Positions 23,200-37,707 of a DNA stretch of 64,000 nucleotides are shown piece after piece. The stretch covers positions 1 through 64,000 of the forward strand of contig VWZL01002007.1 in the NCBI GenBank assembly GCA_013396915.1. Reading direction: 5' to 3'. The translations under genes were made by a program, and so were the position numbers. How positions within the stretch are numbered: the stretch's first letter is position 1; each line of letters begins with the position of its first letter. Under the pieces are notes generated by a model that searched no databases, was not told where the DNA came from, and saw only the letters and a list, made by a program, of their open reading frames with translations. Source of the stretch: Stercorarius parasiticus (Eukaryota; Chordata; Aves; Charadriiformes; Stercorariidae).

Positions 23200-26100
23200 T
23201 TATCCCTCTGTTTCCACGCTTGTTCCTTTGCAAAGCATGCTGATCCCTCCATTTCTCTGCCTTTGATTCTTCCCCTAAACACCTCATATCGAAGTATTGT
23301 GTAATTCCAAGATGCTCTTCCCCAGTATCCTACAATAACCCCAAAATCTGGCAGGCAGTAGCCTCCGTCAGCCTGTGAAGTGATCCAGAAAGCCTCTCCC
23401 TTTGATTAATGGTGATGGGTGTGACCCCCAGAGCATTGATAGCTGTCCTCTGATGGCCCTGGGAGGAGATAGGGCAGGGGCTCATTTCTCTGATGAGGTT
23501 ATTGGGATTCCCTCACTTGCCATCATGCCTCTCTGCATCTTAGTGTTTGTGGAGATGAGCCTTTAACGATATAACCCAACACACAGTGCTACCTCTTTCA
23601 TAAAAGGTGGATGACTTCTTGGCAGTGGTCAGTTTGGGAAGTTCAAAGTAATTTCTTTTTGGCTTAAATGCAATCTTGGCACTAATGACGTGTTATAGGG
23701 CATTTTTGTCCAATTAACCTTTGATGGCTGGAAGGATTACTGAGCCATTTCAGACAGGATATATAGCAACTTCTGAACAGAGTCAGTTTACAACGTAGCA
23801 TGTTAAAATCAGTGACAATTTTGTTTTATTCGATGTGGTGTTGTCTAAACTGAGTATATATGAACTTATTTGTGTCCCATTTAGTTGCTAATGAGAAAAG
23901 GAGATAAAACCTGGGAGGAAAGAAAACTGGACATCTGAGGGCATTACTCATTTCACCCCTTCCAGTTTGATTTGACATGAAATAGGATTCAATGTACTTG
24001 ATTCTCTAATAGATTCCTCTGTAAGTGTGTATATAGATATACGTAGTCTGTATTTCTTACAATTCCACTGTCTTCAGCTACTTGAACTTCACCAAAAAAA
24101 GCTGTGCAAACAGCATTACTGTGTCGTCAGGGGAAAAATCTGTGTCAAGTGGGAAGAGCTTTCAGCGTAATGCTAGGATTTCAGAGGAGCCTCAGGAGGA
24201 GATGCTGGTGATGCATAGCATGCTGCAGCCTCTGGACCATCATGACTGTCCTTTTCCCTTGTTGTCAGCGTGGTGTGCTCGATAACGTGTCAGGTTAGGC
24301 TTCTTTCCTCACTGTCCTGCCGTGCTTTAACATCTGTCGGGAAGATGCCTTTCTGGGACTGGGACCTGTGATGGATAAGCATTGGAAGTTAATAGGTAAA
24401 TGTGAACCTTCTGAGTCAGTCCTCATCACCACGCACAGAGGGAATTTGCAGTCTCTCTGATACAATTGGACAACACTTAAATTATAAGATGAAAAAGAGA
24501 AAACAGAATTCTTGAATGATTTCCTAACTATATTCGGAAACAGGTACAGATAAACCAAACAATAACGTGACCATGACATAAAGTCATCACCTTTGCTTCC
24601 TGGGATTTTCTGGTTAGTGACAGTCATGTTAAACTATCTTCTGGCATGTTTTCCCTAAGTGGACCCCAATAATATCCTGTCTTTGGCTTCCCCTCTCTGA
24701 AGTAAATACAGACTGAAATGACTGTATTGATTTTACATTTTCTTTCCTAGGTAGAATTACACCAGTAAGTGCATATTCTCCCCCAAAGCTTTCTACAATC
24801 TGCAGGCCTGATGACTGATTTAATTAAGCCAACTGCTCATTTCTTAACTCCTGTTTCCTACAGGAATATAGTTTTGTTTCACAGAAATTCCTTTTTTTCA
24901 TTCCATTTAAAGATGCCTTTGAAATGCTCCACTCTACCAGTGAGGCTTCACCAGTTTGAATGTGTTTTTGACTGTAAATCTGCCTAGTTACAGATGCAGT
25001 ACAGCGTATCCTGGCAGACAAATGGATCTTTCCAGATTGCATCTTCTCATCACAGATTTAAGCACATAACTTTTTTCAGAAAGCTGCATGTTCATCATGC
25101 AAACCCATAAATGAGGACAAGGAATATGCCTCTTTATCAGGCCTTGACAGAGACTAGGGGTGATGTTATAGAAAAAAAAAATTATCAGTTGGGATGATAG
25201 TTTGTTTGGCTTAGCTGACCCTTGGAGATGGCCTGCTGAGATTTGGAGAAATTCTGCCAATAATCTGAGATAGTCCTGCAATGTAAAAAAGATCTGCTAC
25301 TGAACCTATCTGCACATTTGTTGGGCTGCTCATTGCTGGATCCTTGCTGACTTTAGGACTGTGCTGCAGGCACAAGAGACACGCAGAAGAAATCAGGTAC
25401 ACAGATAAAGCCTGGTTAGCTAATTTATTCCTTTTAATCCTTGATAAAGTCAGAAAGTCCTCCGCTAGAAATTCAGAATACTGTGTATTCCTTTAAAAAG
25501 CAGGTTTCTGTCTCAGGGCCAAACTAGTAAAAAAATTTAAAATCAGAAGTGATTACGCAAGGTCATATATTGCCAATTCCAGAGAAAGATGTCCCAGAGG
25601 TAATACAGTAGTATCCACCAGGAAGGGGATTTTACTACTTTATTCCATAACTGAGGATCCCGATTTTACTGGTCAGTACTGGAGTCAGTGTGGGTTATTA
25701 ATATGATCCCCTGTTGCAACAGTTTTGGTATTCCATTATGATGAGAGAATGTGAGAATGATGCAAAATTCCTCCAGTATCCTGCAGCTGAAACAAGAGGT
25801 GTTTCTGAAGTGCTTCTGCCAGTTCACTTCTCCCTTGTTTTGTTGGCACTGCCAGCAGTATGTTTGTGTGACTATTCCTGGTTTGTTTGCAGTGCAGATC
25901 CCTGTCTGATCAGTACTGAAATTAAAACATCAGTCCCTTTCATGCAGAATGCCACACTACCTTCAGGTCAAGGATGAACTTTTTAGTCTCTTGTCTCTGG
26001 TCTGGCATTATGTATTATTATTATAGCAATGTTTCAATTGCCTTGACAAAGGAAGAAGGTACTTTCCACACAAATCTTATAGCCCTTTTCTGCAGAAAGA

Positions 26101-28796
26101 GGTGTTCTCCTTTTCTACTAATATCAGAAAATGTGATCCATCCATCAAATTGTCAGACACTACGTACAAGACAGTTTGACAGATTTTGTTCAAATGAATT
26201 TTAGGAAAGCTGAATAAATCCCTTTAAAAAAAGATAGTGACACCTGCCCACACTACCATTTGGTCCAATTCCTAATCTGATATAGCTATTTGAAGCTTTT
26301 CCTAAGTTGTCTGGAGCAATATGGAGGGTTGAATTTGGCCCTGTCTATAGAAAATCACTTGCAACTCTACTAACTTTGACAATTTGAGGATACTGCATAT
26401 CTATCCTCATACTGTGGGAGATGCAGACTCCATTTGAACTAGGTGACTCTGGTGGCAGTACACCTGATAATACAGCTTTTACTACAAAGTCATGCTTAAA
26501 TTATTAATAATTGCATTATTGCCTTAATAAACACTGAAGGTACAATAAAACTATGATTAAAGGTGCTTTATGAGAAGAAAATTATAGTCTTTTAAGCTCT
26601 GTTGTTTACTGTTAGGCAATAATATTCCTGTGCTATGACACATTTACAGCACTTTCAACCTTCAGCATTAAACTACCGTATAGACACTTCCCAGTTTATT
26701 TTGATATAGTTCTCCATCGTTAAGCAGAAAGTAGGATCAATGTGCACAACGTAGTGCTTTGTAGGTGGGAAAGCTCTGTGCCTGAGCTTCTCAAATATGA
26801 CAAACAGGAATGTTTCTTGGAGCTGATGTGGTAGTCAAAGCAACATAGGAGGAAGAGGAATGACCCTTCCATAGGTGACGACAGAGATCTGCCATCAGAG
26901 GATTCTGCCTCCAGATGAAGAGTCTCAAGGTGGTGGACAGCAATCAGGTAGACAGCATTGGTTGAAATATTTCTACTTTGGTAGTAGCACTGTTAAAAGA
27001 GGGACACAAACATTTAATACACTACTTATCTAGAGTTCCCCACTGTAAGAAGAGACTACAAGACTTATTCTTTCAGGTGTTGTTGCCAAATGTGTTTTCA
27101 TCACAATATATTCCTGGTCAAACTCAACTGGAGAGAGATGTTCTACTGGAACACAGTGATGAGCGCAATTGACAGTAAAACTGAGCTGACATAGCTCTGG
27201 TAATAATTTTTCCAGCACCTTCAAAATTTATTTGGTAAAATCTGTTTTGCTAGTGCTATGTCCGCACAAAGAAAGGAAGCCTGTGAATTACTCTTCATTA
27301 CTCTTCTATTATAACATATCAGCACTGATGCTTATCTGACTCCTGACAGTTCTGCTAAGGAGTGCTGAAAAAGATTTAAAAGTCAAGTTTGCTGTTTGTT
27401 GGCAGTTCATAATTCTGGTGAAAAATAAAAGGTTATTACAGTTCCACTAGTGGTTTCTATGTACAGGATATTCACGTCTGACCTGACAGTGCAGACCACA
27501 ATGTACAGCATGGAAGTTTTTGCTAGCTCTCAGCAAGCTAAAACAACCCTGTGAAGTGAACAGTCCAACTGTATTACCTTAGAGCCCTAAACACCGATTA
27601 ACTCTGTTTTTTAGCTCATATTTCTCCCTTCTACATAGTAGTTTATATTGCAGTTACAAACTTAATTAGATAATCTATCTGGATAAGTCATGTTTCTGTT
27701 TAAAATGACAGCTTCTCTTAGATAAGGTTATAAAACAGTCATATATGTGGGAACTGTAATGACAAAGATGTGGAATTTCTTTTAGCTTTGAGTGATGGTG
27801 AGAATTTATCATTTAAGAGACAGGTATAATTTTCTAGTAGCAGTTTGTTTTCTGTGTTGCATATCAACATTTGTGGCTGAGTCCTGCATTTCTCTTCTCC
27901 ATATGCCAAAAATAAGGTCCTTTTGCATCAACATGTCACGCTTTCTCAGTATATTTATGATTGGTTCAGAATTGATGAGCTTGACGTATGTTGCCACATT
28001 TTGTCTTTTCTCTTTCTAATATTTCTCAAGTGCATAAACTACACAGGTTTGATGGGAGCTAAGAAGTTATTCTAGGTTAGCGTGGAAGCAATGGCTCCCT
28101 ACCAAGATAAGAAAAAGAACTTAGAGGAACTGCACTCATGTCTTACATGCACAGAAAATGAAAGGGAGCGCAGGTAGTAAATTTACATAGGTAGCATTCA
28201 CCTGCAGAACTTTTCCTTGACTTGTCCCAAACCTTTTCTGCCCATGAATGAAGGACCCACTGCTGACTTCTTGTCCAGAGAATGCTCCAGTCTCCTGGAG
28301 GCTGCACCTTCACTGAATTTGCTTGAGAGTTTTGATTTATCTTCCCACTGAACTCAATACCTATATAGAAAGGGACATGTGTCCAGTAACTCAGACAGGG
28401 AGATGTAATGCCATGAGGACAATAAATCGTACAGATAAACTAGCATAACTTAAACCTAGTCTCAGTACTCTTTTGCATTAAAAGCTGGAAATGAGCTAAT
28501 GCTTTCATCCATGTGTCCTGAGTTACCTGTTAATAGTTACACACACACCTCAGTTACATGCTGTTCACAAGAAAAAAAGGTATATTGTAAACCAGGAACA
28601 ATACTACATAGTTTAATTTCCTGACACCTAGTATACAAACTATGTAATTAATCAAATTCCTGTTACATAGAGCAGTCCATGTACACAAGTGTTTAGGAAA
28701 TGAGAAAATACTAATGATTATAATCTCAAATGCATGAATTATCTGAACAGATGAGACTTTATATTGACACTACTCTAGCAAAGTGGTGCTGAATGA

Positions 28797-28832
28797 CCTT
28801 GCCTTGCCTTGCCTTCCCTTCCCTTCCCTTCC
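28797..28832 (+). repeat. (CCTTG)3(CCTTC)4 pentanucleotide repeat
   Basis: Three CCTTG units are followed without a break by four CCTTC units and a partial copy. The unit changes by one base midway, which indicates a point change that then spread by slippage. The second half is a polypurine/polypyrimidine tract. Confidence 0.85.
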
Positions 28833-30349
28833 TAAATTTTCCTAAACTATGTTTCTTTTCATAGCCCAGACACCCTGTACTGGGTGAGTACAATAAAAGG
28901 TCAATTTCTGCATGGAGTGCAAAATTTTTTGCTTCTTGCAGGTGTACAGAAATATATAGAAGGAGAAATCAGTCAAATGCATTTTTTAGTGCTGAATACA
29001 GACAAGTTTTTCTAAGAAGAAGCCAGTTACGAGGCTGTCTGGACATTTCCAGTTGCAGAAGAGTCAAAAATCACCAGGATTTCTCTGGTTTGTCACATAC
29101 CTCCATTGCTGAGCCTTAGCTGAGCCGATCAGAACCTTTCTAGCAAAATGAAAATACACCAATATATTAATTAGAGCTGAATTTTTTCTATAACACACAG
29201 CTAGGACACTAGTCTTACACATAGGGACAAAAGTAAAGGCTTATTCTGCCTTCTCCAGAGAAATTCTGGATCAAAAATTTAGGAATTAAGCACAGCAGAT
29301 GGCTACCATGACTAAGGCTAGCTCTATAAGCATCATGGGTTATAAATACACTTATTAAACAGAACTACTTAAGCATTGGAGCTAAAGCCAGATACTTCGA
29401 TATGTTTCCATTCCCATGTAAGTGTTTGAAAGATTTTATTTTTATTCCAGAGCAGAACAAAAATATACATCAAAAGTTCTCCTGATACAAAATTTTCATC
29501 CTCCACAGTCTAGTGCCAGATACTCCCTGAGAATACGTGCTTTTAAGCTTTCTACATCAGTTGAATTAACTTTGACACATAACAATCTGTGGCTTTCAGA
29601 AATAACACCTAAAGAATAAATCTTTTACACGGGTCCAAATGTTTAAGAATTTGGAAGGGCGTAATTGCCTAGGTAATTTCACTAAGCAACTGAACAGACT
29701 GAACTGCAGAAATTTCCTCCGCAACTCACAAAGCAGTCAAGGTATGCAGAATGCGAAGAAACACCTCTCCTGTTTTCATTGCTGCATAAAATGAAGAGGC
29801 AATTGAAAGGGGTAATTTTAGTAAATCTCAGAAGATTAAGTGGAGGCAATCATAGAATAAGTAGTGCTCCTTTGTATATAAAACACTAACAACAATCTGC
29901 TGTCAAAGATGTAATGTTTTCTTATGAACATACTTCTTTGGCTCTAAGAGCTGAATAGTTTACTAAGAAGTCTGCAGATCAGCATCTCTGTAGCCCTCCA
30001 ACAGCTGTAGCATTGAAATATGTCTATAAAAGGGATCAGATGTAAATAATGAAACGGGACTTACCCATGACCTTCCACGGATATTGAAAAGTGTAAGGAA
30101 ATATTCCTTTAAGCCATAAATGTACAGTAGAGATAATGCCAAGAGAATTAAACAACCATCTGGTGTAATTATTCATGTTCTCTAAAAATAGTTTGCATGT
30201 GAATGTGGCACCATATTTCCCTATATAATTTAGAGGTTTGAATCTAAAGGAAAATTGCAGAAAATCACAGGAAATAAAGGCTACTTTTTTTTTTTAATGC
30301 AGATTAATGCATTCTCTTCTAAATAAGGAGGCATGGGGGAAAGTGCAGA

Positions 30350-30378
30350 GGGTGGAGGGGAACTGAGGGTGAGAGGGG
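30350..30378 (+). other. G-quadruplex-forming motif
   Basis: Runs of 3, 4, 3 and 4 G with loops of 4, 6 and 5 bases satisfy the canonical G3+N1-7 rule. A further G5 run lies just upstream at 30335-30339. The surrounding sequence is purine-rich for about 50 bp. Confidence 0.7.
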
Positions 30379-33300
30379 AGTGTAGTTGGTACTTTTAAAG
30401 CAAACATACATGTGACAACTAAAACTCATCTGAGTTCGTAACAAGCCTTCCTTCATGTGCTGGTGTTTTCATAATATTTTGTAAAATGTTTTCAGATTGT
30501 ACAGTTATCAGGTGAGGAAATGTGAAGATTTTGGTTGCTGTTCTGTTCTAAATAAATGACGCAAAAACCAAAATTGGGTGTGGAGTAATGCAAATATTGA
30601 TAAAAGAGCTTTTTACCATAGAAATAAATAATTCGTCTCTGGGAAGGGGTAATTTGTGCATACAAGGCCATTTGCTGTCACTGCTGCAAGAGCCTGCTGG
30701 TGTTTCTAGGAGCATCAGGCCATTATAGAGCAGAAACAGTGCATGGCTTCAGCCATCACTCCAACACTGTCCAGAAGTTTTTGAGCAAGACACAGACTGA
30801 GCTGTGTTTAAATACTGTATTCCAACAACTGCAATAACAAATTACATGAGTAGAAACCAGTCCAAGGATAAGCTGCAGAAATTGTTCTCCTCACTCTTAA
30901 TTGCACATTTGTGTTCTGTTACATTAGGAAACAAAATACCCATTTATAACACAGGCAGCACTCTGAAATTGAAAACATTGCTGGGTAACTTCAGAAAAAT
31001 ACAGCAGAGGTATTTTTGAATGATCATATGTGACTAATGAACGTAAGTAGTGAATTTACAAAGAATGTGAAATTATTCCTCTTTACTCATGTACGATGAC
31101 CAGCATTACCACAAACAAGAACATCAAAGTGTGTGACGAGAACTAATGGATATTGATTGTGAAAGAAATACCTGAAGTAGGTGTTGTTTGATGCATCATT
31201 TCCCAGGACTGTGTACATGGAGGAGATTATACATACCATTGTGTACTACAAGGGCCAAGTTTCTTATATAAATATGAGTAACAACGATGTGAGCTAGCTG
31301 TAACTCCCCCATATCAGACAGAGGTACCACCTCTGTGTGTCAAAAAACCAGAAAAATATTATCTCTAAAAAATGTTCAGTATGAAAACTGGCACAGGAGC
31401 CAAGAGTGGATAGGAAAACAAGAGGCCATGATTCTCTAACTGCATTTTAGTGTATGAAAGTACCATTTTCTTCAGTTTGGCTCCAGGAGATGCAAGTGCG
31501 CTTGATGTCAATTCTCAATTTGATCTTCTACTTTTCAGTTACCATCTAAAGTTTTATCAGTCTGGTTTTAATATTCTCAGAATCCTAGTCAGTAGAGAAC
31601 CAGCATATTCCTTCTAAATCAGTTAAGTAGCAATTAAGAGCAGGCAGGCAGCCTGATACCAGGGTTAGGGGAATGAAGACCTTAGCATGTCAAAGTCATG
31701 CCCTTCTGCAAACTGCTCCTAGGAATTTGTTTGTCTGTCAGCACAGTCTTAACACAGTACTAGAAGGAGGAGGGGACTCAAGATTGACACAAAAACAGAT
31801 AATAATAGTATTTTTATGATTTATTCTCAGAAAGTCAGGTTGCTATGAATGTTCCTCCACACCTACTTATTTCAAGACAATAATTTTGTACCAAGATGCT
31901 CTTAGTTTTATCTGCTTTTTTTCCTAAGGAATGAATTCAAACTAATTAAAGAAATTCCATCGGATTTTTGTTTTCTGTCATCTGCTTCTCTAAGACCAGT
32001 GCAGGACGTAGCACTTTCTGTGGGATAGTACAAAGTCTACACACGTGTAAAATGACTAAAATGAAGTAATTTCTCTCTTGTCTTCACTTCTTTACAGTGT
32101 TTTGTATTATGTTCTTATAAATATATTCATTAGCTGCCAAGAGTTGCATTTTTAACATATGAAGTATATACTAGAAATCTAAATAAAAAGTGTAAAACTC
32201 TCATAGAAGGCTTACATCCACCTCACCAACATTTGAAACAGCCTCTTTAGCCAACAGCATTCCTTCCCCTAGTACCAAACGTTTAAGATATGATTGCTAT
32301 CTTAGAAAAAAAGGTTTGAAAGCAATGTATGTTTTAGAAAGATATGGTGCTCTATCAAAAGTAACATCAGGGCATTATGTCTGAAGAACAAAGTACAACA
32401 TAGGGGTGTGCTATCAGAACAATGAAATGAAGCAGTAACGAACATTCTTTCCACATCCCTCTTTCCCAAGAAAAAAAACCAAAACGTTCTTGGGTTAAAC
32501 CTATGAAAAGTTATCTATAGATTAAATATCTACATATACCAATAGTTCTCTAGAGACTTAGAGGAAAACAGTAATAATGGGAAAATGTTTTACACAACCT
32601 GATGCTTGCTTTCAGCTAGCTGTTTCAATTCAGTGGAGTAATCATGCCTTTTTCTTGAAATGCATGAGATGAAAAACCCCTTTTCAGAACTGTGATTGCC
32701 AATCCTATTTACGTTAATAAAACTGGAAATAAAAACTTCCAGGTACCCACGTCGGATGACTAGCTAAATGTCTCATGCATCCAAAAAAATCAAGCGACCT
32801 TGGTGGGTTCTTTACTAGGAACAATAGCCATTTGAGCATATGCTATTTATGTTAGTTGGGAAGTTGTTACCTGACAATACTTACACCATTTCTGTGCCAA
32901 ATTCAGAAAGACAAGAGCTTTCTCTCCAAGAGCTATTAATAGGATGCAGAGCCTTTTGGGATGGCTGCTTAAATTTAAGGACACTTTTAAAAATAAGTTA
33001 TGTTTAGAAAGGCTATTTTGCAAACAAAGAAGCTTCGTAAAAAGTGAGATTTGAATCAGAACTGAAAGTCTTATTGCTTGCTGAAACCAAAGAAATATGA
33101 CATGAGGTAGGTGAAGCAGGAGACAGTTTAAAACTTAGAAGATGTTGAGAACTTACAATAATGGCAGCATAATCACCAAGTTGACAGAAATTACAACCCT
33201 ACATGTGCAATATCAGGCCCCCCTCATGATGCAAAACTGCTAACAAGAAGAGCTGAGCTAATGAAAGAATAACAGCAGCTAATTTTAAATCCAGCCAAGC

Positions 33301-35975
33301 CTGAAGGAGGCATATTTTCCTCTTTCCATGAAACTATTGAAACGGTAGGGTGCTATAAAAGCTAGCTGCAGCAAACAAGCAATAACAGATGCCACTCCCT
33401 TCCTTGGCTTTACAGAACTCATCAGAGCTTCCCATTATAAAAAAGCCAGCTATAAACACAGCATGCAGAAGTCTAAAATTCAGCTTGGAAGCAACTGCCC
33501 ATGTCACACGATATCTGCAGTATGGTGACCTCATGCGGATTATATCAATATGGATGAGATGAGACAAAGTTATTAATTATTACATAAAGTTGAAATTTTA
33601 TTTTCTCTTGAAGTAATTGCAATTGATATTGAAACAACACCAAATTCAAAATAATGGTAAGTTCTCCTGTAAAACGCCTGAATATCTTAACCCTGTATAT
33701 AAGTATGTGAAGTAACAGTTGTAAACAGCAGAAAAGGGATTTAACTGAAGTTTAGATTTCCCCATATGCATTGATTTGCCTATGTAAAGAATTGTCCTTG
33801 AACTCTTTTCCTGAATAAGGGATGGGTCATATAAAGAAGGTAGCAAACCATTCTCAATAGCTGGAAAAGAAACTGGAAAGCACCCTCTCATCAGTATCTA
33901 GGCTCACTGTAGTGTACTCCTAATATACTAGGAGTGCAACACCCTCAAAATGGTATCTAAAAGAGACGACATGCTGATAAATACTTCGTAGTGCCCAGTA
34001 GAAAACATTAAGGACACTGAGGTCTTCATTCCCCTTCTTTATTACCCCGGTGTTTCTGCCCATAACATAATTAATTTTGGCGGTCATTTCACTACAGCCC
34101 TTTGATACAATTGTAGAGGGAGCAGAAAATTTGAATTTTTTTAAGAAGAGTTAAAATTAGGACCTGCCCTTGCCATAGACAGAGACTGAGGTTTCAGAGA
34201 GTAATTGAGAGCACAGGCCACAGAGCACGGGCCACAGTTTCATGATTTGGACAAATTTTTAAGGAACTTCACCTCCTTTATTTGGAGATCTTTAAAATTA
34301 CAACCTGTTTTAATGGTCCATGGTGTTTAGCTGTAGTTCACCATGGGAATGCACCTGTGAAGTGGCATGTTCTCATTTTGCTCAAACAGATGCCTTCTTT
34401 TATGGTTGCATAAACCGTTTTTGCAGTCTGGTCTCTTCTGAAGAAGGGATGTACCACACCAGGAGAACCCCAAGCTACCTGCCTCATAAATAACATAGTG
34501 CCAGCCCAGAAGGTGCACTCAGAGGATTTCCGAGTCCTAGTTCTGAGGCTGTGATGAGCTGCGTTCTCGCTGACAGCAATTCAATAGCATGCTTTATTGT
34601 ACATCAGCCATTCAACTAAATGACAATCAGTGAAGAACAGCAAAACTCAGGCATGCTTTAATTATAATTTTCTATAGAAAGGTCATGTTGTTCTTTAGTT
34701 TGCCATGGGCATATCGCCTCAAATATATAAAATACAAGAGAGGTAGTAATATTGTTTCTTCCACGAGATCATCGTAAATCAGAATTTTGCTGTATTCAAA
34801 TAATTTTATGTTAAATTATACCTCCTCCCTTAATTTCAAAAGCTCATTAAGTATTTACTTACATAATGCAGTCTGTGCTAGATTACAGATGCAGTCTTTC
34901 AAACCAACAATACCGCCAATTCTATTACCTAAACAGCTGAAAATACATTATGGAGAAAATTCACAGATGTCCACAAGAACTGCCACCGCGTTTAAAATAC
35001 TGTAATCTTTGTGTATAGGTAGAATTAGACAACTCAACTACATGTCACCAGCCTAGTAACTGAGACATTGTTAGTGCCCAACATGGATTTTGATGTGACA
35101 GCTAGTTCTTGGGTTCTGAAAAGCTTTGGGGATATATGTAATGCTAAAATCATGCAGAAGCCACAGTACAACATACTACATATTGATGAGAAAAAGTAAA
35201 TTAGTGTGCTCATGGGTGCACTGTCTTGATCTCATAGCTTTTGTCTGGTTCATGCTGTAGGCAAGCTGTATTGACTTCACCACACAATATACCGTGTAGA
35301 CTTAACGTCTGTAGAAACAGCACAAGATTCAGAAGCCCTGGAAACTGTAAACAAAGGGAACATGAATAGGTTCTTCAGTGATCTGATGTGGTCCCTCCCA
35401 TGGGCTCTGCTCCCTGACCCAAGGATTGTTTATGCATTTTTGCATTAAAGAATCCACAAATAAAATACAGAAGCGACGTGAACTGACCTCTTCCTGGGCA
35501 AGGCTGTGTATTGTGGGGTTGTTGTGTTACATTCCCAGTTGTTTACTCTCTTCTCCCTCTCTGGCCCTCTCAGTCTTGTTTTTCTTTCTGCACACTGGCA
35601 GAGATTCAACAGAAAGGTGGTGAATAAACTTCAGTCATCCTTGCCTTAAACCAGGAAGTGAAGGCACAACTTCTGGGATATGTGAGATGTACGTTTGACC
35701 CTCCTCCAGATAAAGAGGGCAGAGAAACCAGTTTTGTGCCTCCTCTGAAAACCATTTGTTAAAGAAGAGATGGACAGTAACACTGATACCTTCCCTTTCA
35801 GTTGAATTTTTAGAGAGCTACAAGACAGTATCCAAACCCAAAGTGGCAGCTAGAGCACTGAAGCCCTTCAGGTTGCGAATACCAGTCTTCCACAAACACC
35901 AGCTTTAGAAATTTCCTGAGCTGCTAAAAGCTGGAAGAGAAATAAGAATTTCTCTCTGCCTTCGGCCTTTCCTCC

Positions 35976-35994
35976 TAGCTGGCTGGCTGGCTGA
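35976..35994. repeat. (GGCT)n short tandem repeat
   Basis: Three to four GGCT units in a CTAGCTGGCTGGCTGGCTG context. Very short, with no function implied. Confidence 0.6.
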
Positions 35995-37707
35995 GGCATC
36001 CTCAGTTAGGATAAAATTTCACAAGGCTAGCTCATGGTGGTAAATCCCAGCCAGCAGTCTAACTCTTTCCATCCATGATGCCCAGAACAGACAGTTTTTG
36101 GAATATGTCAAAGCTAGCTGTAGCTGCCGAAGACCTTGTTGCCCTGAGGTGTCTGCTCTCCCATTTCTCTAGAATTCTGTTACCCCTGTGTCAGGGTGGC
36201 AGGATCACAGCTCCAGTCCACTGTGTTAGTGTGGGTTTAGGGGTTTTCTATAGCTTCTCATCAGTGGTGTAAGGTAATACCCTGAAATTGGAACTGGAGC
36301 TGTGAGGTGCAAATCTAAGCTCTGCCCTACTGTCTCTACCCCTGGGGGCAGTAACTACAGCAGACAGGGAGAACAGCCAGTTGTGGACAGAGGTATTTTC
36401 ATTTTCTACAGCTATTCTTACCTTGACTGTTGATGTCTTCAAGCCCTGGCTTGTGCACAGCCTCTGGTGCCATTGCGCCCAAAAATTCAGCTTGCTACAG
36501 TAAATCTACAGCTTAGAGGATTTTCCTTTAGCTGATTTTAAGTAAAAGAAACAGAGCTCTGCCACTACCACCAAGTTCTGATTGACCAAAATGTTGACGA
36601 GATTGCCAAATGTCAGGTGCTAGATGGCCACAAATTTGTTATCATAGAGTATTATTATTTTTCTCCAATGGTACGGTCAACATATTCAGAGGATGCCATC
36701 AGAAGTGGCCGTTCTCCTCTGCCTTACTGTCATTGTCACAGCTTTTGGCCTGAGCTGCTGCTGCCAGTTAGGGAAGGAAAATTCCATGGTAAGAGATAAA
36801 GCAGAGCTCTGTTACAGAATAAGGAAAATAACAGCTTTGATTGTTGTTATTGCAGATAAATTGTAGAGCTGGAATACCCTGCTGCTTTCCACAGAATCAG
36901 ATTAAAAGAAAGATCATCTGGCAAAAAAGTACTAGACTGGCAACTCTTGAGTAGATGGTGTTGATTTAATGCTGTTAAAAGTCACTCAAGAGAATAGAAA
37001 CTTCAGATAAGACAGAAAAGTGACAAGTGCTTGTAATGAGTTGCTGCTTCATTTCTGAGTGGTTTGGAGCTTAAAAGTCACAAACTATTAAACTTCCAGG
37101 TGCTTTTCAGAGACAACTTCTTTCCCCAGAATTTAATATAAATTGTAGAAGAAAAGAAGTTCTCAGTAATAAGTATGTGAAGCCAATAAAAGGAGTATGC
37201 TGAACCTGTATACATAGGGATTATTAAAAAAATAACAGACTACACTTAAAATAAAAAGCATATCCTTCTTATTTGCAATATATAACCTCTCCACTGGCTT
37301 TGTATCTCATTCTTCCCAATGCAATTCTGCTTTAGCAGGGTTATTCAGGAAATAAGAGCACTGAAAAAAGAAAGTGACGTATTGGTCTGTGAGTCATATA
37401 AAATGTAATTTTGGCTTCTACATCTGAAGCTTTTAGACACTTGAAAACCCTCTGTAGCTTTATGGTGGCATTAAACCTGGCACAGGAACCTGAATGGGGA
37501 CTTTCAGAGATATTGTTTCTCTAAACAGGCTGAAGACTTTGTGGGTGATTAAGGGAATATTGATCATGGCTCAAATTCTCAGTGGTATTTAGGTGCCAAA
37601 TCCACATTAAGTAAGATTTAAGTAAAGGGCCTAAATACCTTTGAAGACCTGAGATCATATTTTTAGAAAGGGAGCCGTTCTGCTCCCTGCTTCTACTTAA
37701 ATTTTTA

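Larger units (their letters stand above)
22015..23585 (-). mobile_element. Probable second avian ERV-type LTR domain (degraded)
   Basis: A 1.5-kb domain whose composition differs from the flanks. Read on the minus strand it starts near 23583 with TGTTGGGTTATATCG, has a TATA-like ATAAAAGGGG (about 23190-23199), and then a region of CCAGTA-containing units (TACTGG on the minus strand) at about 22405, 22435, 22703, 22732, 22763 and 22796, followed by CA/TG-rich repeats at 22180-22230. This order (leading TG, a TATA box, tandem units) fits an LTR, and I recall similar avian LTR sequence, but the family is not named here. No retroviral coding sequence adjoins it. The 133-codon ORF at 22903-23304 lies inside the noncoding LTR-like region and is taken as chance. 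The left end is the least certain. Confidence 0.55.
23586..37707. other. Long AT-rich stretch without a gene
   Basis: Fourteen kilobases with no supported gene. The longest frames are 110 codons (24295-24627, -) and several of 60-97 codons, none with a motif. Contents noted are a pentanucleotide repeat (28797-28832), a G-quadruplex motif (30350-30378), a 15-bp tandem duplication at 34208-34237 and (GGCT)n at 35976-35994. The rest looks unique. Large AT-rich gaps like this are expected in avian macrochromosome deserts and long introns. Confidence 0.6.

Noticed and set aside
22903..23304. 133-codon + ORF
   Set aside because: It lies in the antisense direction inside the second LTR-like domain, across its TATA-like region.
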